A stretch of DNA of 9,950 bases from Planctomycetota bacterium (GTDB lineage: Bacteria; Planctomycetota; PUPC01; DSUN01): NCBI GenBank assembly GCA_016872875.1, contig VGYW01000316.1, positions 1 to 9,950 on the forward strand. Direction: 5' to 3'. Positions within the stretch are counted from its first letter, which is position 1. Each line of letters begins with the position of its first letter. Under the pieces are notes generated by a model. That model had not been told where the DNA came from and did no database searches. It was given only the letters and a program-made list of their open reading frames with translations. This document shows, piece by piece, positions 1 through 5,500 of the stretch. The translations under genes and the position numbers were made by a program.

Positions 1-1
1 C

Positions 2-865
2 GACGACGTGCTCTTCCGCTACAAGCGCGGCTTCGCCCCGCCCCCCAAGGCCGGCCCCCCCGACAAGCCCTACCCCCTCCCAGGCTCGGGCCTCACCTGC
101 ATCGGCGGAGCCTCCGCCGCCGTCCTGTGCGACGACGAGCCCGAGTGCCTCTTCCCGGTCCGGCTCGACTGGGTCCGCCCCCCGGAGATCAAGACCCTCG
201 AGGAGTTCGTCCCCTTCATGGAGCGCTACCGCGACTTCTGGGGGCCGGGCAACAGCCTCTGGATAGACGAATCGTGGACCTTCGCGGCCATCGAGAAGGC
301 CAACGTGCGGATGGGCGTCCGCCGGTCCCAGGGCTGGGCCGCCATCACCGCCTGCGCCTACCTGACCCCCGACATGAACGCCTTCAAGAAGGAGCGCGAC
401 CGCCGCTCCTTCGCCGCACGCGGCTGGGGCGAGGACTGCGTGGACGCCGCCTTCTGGTCGGGCTGCGAGCGCCGCTATCGGCGGCTGATGGAGCTCGTCC
501 AGGTCGAACACCGCCGCGGGGCCACCGCCGTGGGCGCCGCTCGCATCGCCCTCGACCACGACGCCCCCTTCCCCGACCGCATCTGCCTCGCCGGCGAGAG
601 GGGCCACCCCGACGAAAAGCTCACAAACTGGACCCTGCTCTCCTTCGCGCGCTGCGTGTCCGGGCCGAACCGCCGCATCCTCTACTGGGTGATAGACCCG
701 ACTCACCCCGAGCCTGTCTACACCACGCCCTGCCACGTGGTGCCTGGGGTCGGCCTCGAGGCGCGCAAGGCCGCCTGGCAGCACGAGGCCCACGACGCCG
801 GCTTCAGCGTCGCCGGCCTTCGCCGCCCCGGGCCGCCCCTCCTCCTCGGCCCAGGGCCGGGCTAG
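2..865 (+). CDS. C45/acyl-transferase-like protein, 3' part only
   Basis: The frame is open to the left edge, so the true start lies outside the window; a GTG at 8 is only the first possible start inside it. About 287 residues are visible. Three segments recall the C45 / acyl-CoA:6-APA acyltransferase Ntn-hydrolase family: GNSLWIDESWTFAAIEKANVR (family pattern 'N-x-l-x-a-D-x-x-g-x-a-a-v-E'), DHDAPFPDRIC (pattern 'l-r-d-H-x-x-P-x-x-I-C') and YWVIDPTHPEPVYTTPCH near the C-terminus (pattern 'v-x-D-P-x-x-r-x-x-x-x-x-x-P-C'). That family self-cleaves before an N-terminal Cys nucleophile, which here would be encoded upstream and cannot be checked. Members hydrolyse or transfer acyl groups on amides; no substrate can be inferred. 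The tail is Pro/Gly-rich low complexity. Its stop overlaps the stop of the convergent cysM gene. The coding call is firm; the family call is moderate and from memory of the family pattern. Confidence 0.6.
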   Translation, partial: DDVLFRYKRGFAPPPKAGPPDKPYPLPGSGLTCIGGASAAVLCDDEPECLFPVRLDWVRPPEIKTLEEFVPFMERYRDFWGPGNSLWIDESWTFAAIEKANVRMGVRRSQGWAAITACAYLTPDMNAFKKERDRRSFAARGWGEDCVDAAFWSGCERRYRRLMELVQVEHRRGATAVGAARIALDHDAPFPDRICLAGERGHPDEKLTNWTLLSFARCVSGPNRRILYWVIDPTHPEPVYTTPCHVVPGVGLEARKAAWQHEAHDAGFSVAGLRRPGPPLLLGPGPG

Positions 866-1773
866 GGCGGGCACTTGGCGCAGATGGAGCGGAAGAGGGT
901 GGTGCTGAGGTAGCGGTCGCCGCGGTCGGGCAGGAGCGCCACGATGGTGCCGCTGGCCATGCGCTCGGCGACGCGGAGCGCGGCGACGACCGCCGCGCCG
1001 CTCGACATCCCGGCGAACACCCCCTCCCGCGTCGCCAGCAGCCGCGTGGTCTCGTAGGCCTCCCCGTCGTCCACCCCCACCACCTCATCGAGCATCGCGG
1101 GGTCGTAGAGCTTGGGGCGGATCGACTCGTTCATGTTCTTCAGTCCCTGGATCGAGTGGCCTTCGGGAGGCTCCACCCCGACGACCTTCGTGCCCGGCTT
1201 CCTCTCGCGGAAGAAGCGGCTGAGGCCCATCAGCGTGCCCGTCGTGCCCATGCCGGCCACCACGCAGTCCACCTCCCCCTGCGTCTGCTCGAGTATCTCC
1301 GGGCCGGTCGTCTCGTAGTGGGCGCGGGTGTTCCAGGGGTTGTCGAACTGGTTGGGCATGTAGTAGCGGTCGGGCGCCTCGGCGAGGAGGCGGTGTGCGA
1401 GACGGATGGCGCCGTCGGTGCGCTCGCGGGCCGGGGTGAGCACCACCTCTGCCCCGAATGCCTGGAGGATGTGCTGGCGTTCCGTGCTCACGCACTCGGG
1501 CATGCACAGCTTCACGCGATAGCCCTTGGCCGCGCCGATCATCGCCAGCGCGATGCCCGTGTTGCCAGAGGTCGGCTCGAGGATAGTCTTGTCGTGGGTC
1601 AGCTCGCCCGACTCCTCGGCGGCCTTGATCATGAAGTGCGCCGGCCGGTCCTTCACCGACCCGCCGGGATTGTTCCCCTCCAGCTTCGCCAGGATTCGGA
1701 CGCCTGGCCGCTTCGCGTTCAGATTCGTCAGCTCCACAAGCGGAGTGTTCCCGATTGCCATCATCACGCTCAT
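862..1773 (-). CDS. cysM: Cysteine synthase, CysM type (PLP-dependent)
   Basis: Predicted 303-residue cytoplasmic enzyme that makes L-cysteine from O-acetylserine (or a related activated serine) and a sulfur donor; CysM-type enzymes can also accept thiosulfate. It follows E. coli CysM closely in length and order: IGNTPLVEL at residues 7-15, LEGNNPGGSVKDR at 31-43 with the PLP-binding lysine at K41, the substrate loop TSGNTG at 68-73, the phosphate-binding loop GMGTTGT at 174-180, MSSG at 256-259 and DRGDRYLST at 283-291. EGNNP favours CysM over CysK. The start at 1773 is chosen because GGAG lies 7 nt upstream and the family N-terminus aligns there. The longer reading frame to 1857 would take its first residues from the adjacent hairpin repeat and is rejected. 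The C-terminus ends CAKCPP, a CxxC not typical of the family. No clear promoter is seen in the 165-nt gap upstream. The stop overlaps the convergent gene by four bases. Confidence 0.95.
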   Translation of the reverse strand: MSVMMAIGNTPLVELTNLNAKRPGVRILAKLEGNNPGGSVKDRPAHFMIKAAEESGELTHDKTILEPTSGNTGIALAMIGAAKGYRVKLCMPECVSTERQHILQAFGAEVVLTPARERTDGAIRLAHRLLAEAPDRYYMPNQFDNPWNTRAHYETTGPEILEQTQGEVDCVVAGMGTTGTLMGLSRFFRERKPGTKVVGVEPPEGHSIQGLKNMNESIRPKLYDPAMLDEVVGVDDGEAYETTRLLATREGVFAGMSSGAAVVAALRVAERMASGTIVALLPDRGDRYLSTTLFRSICAKCPP

Positions 1774-1780
1774 CGAAGTG

Positions 1781-1784
1781 CTCC
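1781..1784 (-). promoter_or_regulatory. Ribosome binding site deciding the cysM start
   Basis: GGAG on the minus strand, 7 nt before the ATG at 1773. It selects this start over the longer in-frame ATG at 1857, whose extension runs through a repeat, and over the ATGs at 1764 and 1761. Confidence 0.7.
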
Positions 1785-1824
1785 GTCCAGACGCGTTGCC
1801 CGAACCACACAAGAGGACGACGGG

Positions 1825-1880
1825 GTTCGTAGTGCGGGCTTCAGCCCGTATCTGCACGGCCTGAAGGCCTCACTACGAAC
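1825..1880. repeat. Intergenic palindromic repeat with two nested hairpins
   Basis: Perfect 10-bp outer inverted repeat, GTTCGTAGTG (1825-1834) and CACTACGAAC (1871-1880). It encloses two small hairpins: CGGGCT-TC-AGCCCG (1835-1848) and GGCCT-GA-AGGCC (1858-1869). The whole could fold as a three-way junction in RNA or a cruciform in DNA. It lies in the 165-nt gap between the UPF0175 gene and cysM (1774-1938), which contains no other recognisable feature. The GTTCGTAGT end and the CTTCAG-centred hairpin recur inside the large minus-strand gene at 5501-5530, so this is a dispersed repeat family. It could attenuate read-through from the upstream gene into cysM, but there is no T-tract. Confidence 0.85.
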
Positions 1881-1938
1881 TGAGTGCATGCTCGCCTAGC
1901 ATTGGGCCGACAGACCGGCATGGCTGATCAACCACGCT

Positions 1939-2193
1939 CTATTCACGCCTCACCTCGGCCTCAAGCTCCTCGGGGGTCATCTGGAAGACAGGCACATTGC
2001 AGCGGGCGAGGGCGTCCAGGAAAGCTCGGCGGCTGACCCCGGCGATCTCAGCCGCCTTGGACTGTGAGACTTGTTGCATCTCGTACCACTTCACCGCCGC
2101 GGCCAGCCGCAGCTCGCGCACGAACTGCTCAGGGCTGGCCCGCAAGGCCGAGAACGCGCCCTCCGGCAAATCCAGCTCCACATGCACCGACAT
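1939..2193 (-). CDS. UPF0175 family small protein (antitoxin-like)
   Basis: 84-residue protein. The central block, residues about 28-67 (ELRLAAAVKWYEMQQVSQSK followed by AAEIAGVSRRAFLDAL), is the hallmark of the UPF0175 family (Pfam PF03683): a predicted helical region with a small helix-turn-helix-like DNA-binding segment, often paired with a PIN-type toxin. The N-terminus (HVELDLPEG) is a short strand as in relatives. The start at 2193 is supported by GGAGG 7 nt upstream and by a strong promoter. No PIN-domain or other toxin gene lies beside it: the neighbours are cysM (165 nt downstream) and a 307-nt non-coding stretch upstream. It may be an orphan regulator rather than an active toxin-antitoxin partner. 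Family call firm; function inferred. Confidence 0.85.
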   Translation of the reverse strand: MSVHVELDLPEGAFSALRASPEQFVRELRLAAAVKWYEMQQVSQSKAAEIAGVSRRAFLDALARCNVPVFQMTPEELEAEVRRE

Positions 2194-2228
2194 CGCCCGG
2201 CCTCCACGCGGCTCATTCTCCCGCCAGC

Positions 2229-2258
2229 ATTATACGCCGGGGGACTGGCCGGAATCAA
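2229..2258 (-). promoter_or_regulatory. Sigma70-type promoter of the UPF0175 gene
   Basis: On the minus strand a -35 box TTGATT (2258-2253) and a perfect -10 box TATAAT (2234-2229) are separated by 18 nt. The predicted start of transcription is near 2222, giving a leader of about 29 nt that ends with GGAGG and the ATG at 2193. It stands out in an otherwise GC-rich stretch. Confidence 0.75.
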
Positions 2259-2395
2259 GGCGGCGCGAGGCGGGGAAGGGGATGGTGATCATCTTGACGG
2301 GGGGCGGGAGGCGGGGGTGGCGACGGATATCGCGCGACATGTGACTACGTAGCAAGCACTTATGGCTTCATGCCCCTCATTGGCCCGGCGGTGTC

Positions 2396-2447
2396 AAGAT
2401 GACCAACTCCTGTTGCGCACACTTGGTCATCTTGGTGGTCATCTTGG
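2396..2447. repeat. Inverted and tandem repeat downstream of the large gene
   Basis: AAGATGACCAA (2396-2406) and TTGGTCATCTT (2423-2433) form a perfect 11-bp inverted repeat with a 16-nt loop. The right arm is then repeated in tandem with a 12-bp period (GGTCATCTTGG at 2425-2435 and 2437-2447). It lies 54 nt past the stop of the large minus-strand gene, where a stem could limit transcription, but there is no T-rich run to call a terminator. A related TGATCATCTTGAC occurs at 2286-2298. Apart from this and the UPF0175 promoter, nothing is seen in the non-coding stretch 2194-2500. Confidence 0.65.
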
Positions 2448-2500
2448 CCACCCTGCCCGGGGGTGCCGTTGGGACGCCCGGTGCGACCCGTCCGGCAAGC

Positions 2501-5500
2501 CTAGCGCTTCACTTGCTTCGGGGCGTCGGCGGCGACGACGCGGAAGCCGACGTCGTAGACCCGCTGCCAGGCGGGATAGCTGAGGCGGAAGGCGGAACGG
2601 GCGCGGTGGGGCCTAGTGTACCAGGAGCCGCCGCGCACGACGAAGCGTCGTGCGATTTCGGATTTCGGATTTCGGATTTCGGATTGGGCATTCAAATCCG
2701 CAATCCGCAATCCGCAATCCGCAATCGCGCTGTCTCGCCCATCGCCCTCATCATACGGATAGGGCCGGTAGGCGCTTCGCGTCCACTCCCACACATTTCC
2801 CACCATGTCGTGCAGGCCCCAGGGGTTCGGCTCGAAGGAGCCGACGGGGGCCGAGACCTTGAAGCGGTCGTTAACGGTCTCGACGGCCGGCCGCCACGGG
2901 GGCACGGCGCCCGAGGGCAGGCCCCAGCCAAAGGTGTCTACGAAGCGAAGCGTGTGGTCGGCGAGGTTGGCGAGCTTGGCGAAATCGGTCTCAAGTCCGC
3001 CATAGTAGAGAGGCGTGGAGGTGCCGGCGCGGCAGGCCCACTCCCATTGAGCTTCCGTGGGGAGGGTGAATGCCTGGCCGGTCTTGTCGCTCAGCCATTT
3101 GCAGAAGGCCATGGCCTGGTGCCAGTTGACGCGGCAGACGGGCTGGCGGGGGCCGTTGGCGGGATAGCCGCGCTCCTGGACGCTGAACTGGAGGAAGTCG
3201 CCGGTCTCGAGTCGGCTGTCGTGCGTGGGGTCGAAGAGTGCGAACTGCTCGTTTGTGACCTCGAGCTTGCCGATCCAGAAGGGCTTCTCAATCTTGACGC
3301 GGCAGACGGGCTTCTCGTCGGCGTCGCCCGTCGCGTCGCCCATGAGGAACTCGCCGGAGGGGATGCGCACCAGCTCTAGCTTGATCCCGCCGCCCAGGTC
3401 AAGGCTTTGCTCAACATCGCCAAGGGCAGTCTGCTTCTTCTTCGCCTCAGTCGTGTCGAAAGGCCACCCGGACGCGTGACGCGTGACGCGTGACGGGCCT
3501 TCAGGCTCGCGGCTCGTGGCTCGTGGCACGAAGCTCTCCGGCGGCTTGTAGGTGACGTCGTAGATGGCCTCGGGGTCTTCGTCTATCCCGGCGTAGAGCT
3601 TGTCCATCGCTCGGCGGCGGTCGCGCTGGTTCGCCACGCGGCCCATGCCGACGATCTCGTGCCAGGTGCCGTGGTAGGGGGTGTTGAGGTCTATCCAGGT
3701 CACGATGCGGTCCATCGCCTCGGCGTCGGGGAAGACGCCGTGGTGGCCCTTCTTGAGCTTCTGGATGAGGTGGGTGGTGTCGGCGTGGAACTCGCAGGGG
3801 GTGAGGAGGTGGATGTCGCTCTCGATGGTGTGGCCTCGGACGAAGGAGCGGAGGGCGAGGTAGGAGGGGCTGAACCTGGTGCCGGAGTTGTAGCCCTTGT
3901 CGCGGGCCTTGGGATGCACCTCGTCCCGGGCCGTGTAGTCGGGGATCGCCTTGCCGCCGGCCAGCGGCTGGGCGGTGCCGTCGTGGCAGCCGACGCACCA
4001 GTAGTCGAGGACTGGTTGGACCTCGCGCTTGAATGAGAAGCCGCGCGTGGGGCCGTACCAGGGGGTCATGTCGGCGGGAGGCTTCGTGAAGGCCGCGGCG
4101 TTGCGGTTGGGCGGCGAGCTGTTCTGGCTCTCGTGGCAGCCCACGCACGAGAGGGTCTCGCCCGGCATCGCCACCATCCAGCTCCGCATGAGCTGGAGCG
4201 CTTTGCCATCCCCGTCGAGGGGCTGCACCGAGATGGGGACGTTCGCGGGGACACGAAAGTAGGCGGAGCCATCCGGCTCGACGGGCACGGTGCCGATGAT
4301 CCGCTTGACGTCCCACGGGCCGTCGAGGCCCACGCGGTTGACCTGGCTGCCCATGCCGTGGTATGCGAACTGGTAGGTGAAGAGGCGGAGCTTCTTGACG
4401 GTGCCGCGCGGCACGTCCTTGAGCCCGCCGCCCGTGTAGACATCGCCCATGTAGACCACCGCGTCCTTGCGGGCGAGGTCCACCTTGTCGGGGACAATGG
4501 GCGGCTTGGGGGTCTTCCTGAACGGGATCGGCTCCAGGAGGGCATAGAAAGGCTCCTCCTTGAGGAGCAGGATGTTGTCGAAGACGTCCACCAGGTAGAT
4601 GCCCCAGCGGGCGTTGCCGGATGGCTGGCAGGCGGTGATGATGTACTTGTCGCTGAGCGGCCAGGGATGGAGGAACTTGGGCCAGGAGCCGCCGACCAGG
4701 CCGTCGAGGATTTTCGGCTCGACCGGCTTGCCGCGGCCAGGGATGCGTTGGATGACGCCGTCGGCCTCGCGGCGGCCCTGGGCGACGTCGAAGAGCACCA
4801 GCTCGCCCATCCGCGGCGAGTCGTGGTGGCCGCCCACGATGCCCACGAAGCGGGTCGGATGGTTCGGGCAGGGGCGGGCGTAGAAGTTGGCGTTCGGCCA
4901 ATACGAGTTGCTGCCGTAGAACTCCATCTGCTCCGTGCCGTCGGGGTTCATGTGGAAGAGGATGCGGGAGACGTAGTGCGGGATGTCCGAGTACTCCCAG
5001 CGGAGGTAGAGGACGCGGCCGTTGTTGAGCACGGTCGGGCACCAGTCGTGGTCCTGCTCGAACGTGAGCCGCCGGATGCTCCCGTAACCTCCCGCCGCCG
5101 AACCTCCCGCGGGTTCCCAAGCCCGCGGGAGGTTAGGGTCGTAGAGGTAGATATTGGAGACATGGGACGAGCCTGTGACGCAGGGGACGCCCGTGAAGCA
5201 GGCGGTGGAGGTGAAGAGGATGCGGCCGTCGGGCAGGTAGCAGGCGTCGTAGTTGTCCACGTCGGGCTGGATGATCAGCGGCAGCTCGCGGACATCGTAA
5301 CCTCCCGCGGGTTGCGAACCCGCGGGAGGTTTGAGCGTTAGCTCGTGGACTTGCCACCGCTTGTTCTGGCCGGGCATCGAGAAGAGCACCCTGTCGGCGT
5401 CCCAGTGGAGGTCCACGTCGCCCACGAAGCGCCCACCCTCGGGCCTGAACAGCGTCGAGAGCTTGCCGCCGTTCGGAGTCCCGCCTTCAGGCGGTCTTCC

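Noticed and set aside
1774..1857. N-terminal extension of CysM starting at 1857
   Set aside because: The extra residues are partly encoded by the hairpin repeat, and the family N-terminus plus ribosome binding site fit the ATG at 1773.
127..1899. A 590-codon plus-strand open frame
   Set aside because: It runs across the end of the acyl-transferase-like gene and antisense to cysM, and its translation is Arg/Ala/Gly-rich without family motifs; typical of GC-rich antisense frames.
2396..2433. Rho-independent terminator for the large gene
   Set aside because: The stem is convincing but no T-run follows on the minus strand, so it is listed as a repeat.
2399..3379. A 326-codon plus-strand open frame
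   Set aside because: Antisense to the FGE-like domain and to the heptamer arrays; no motif found.
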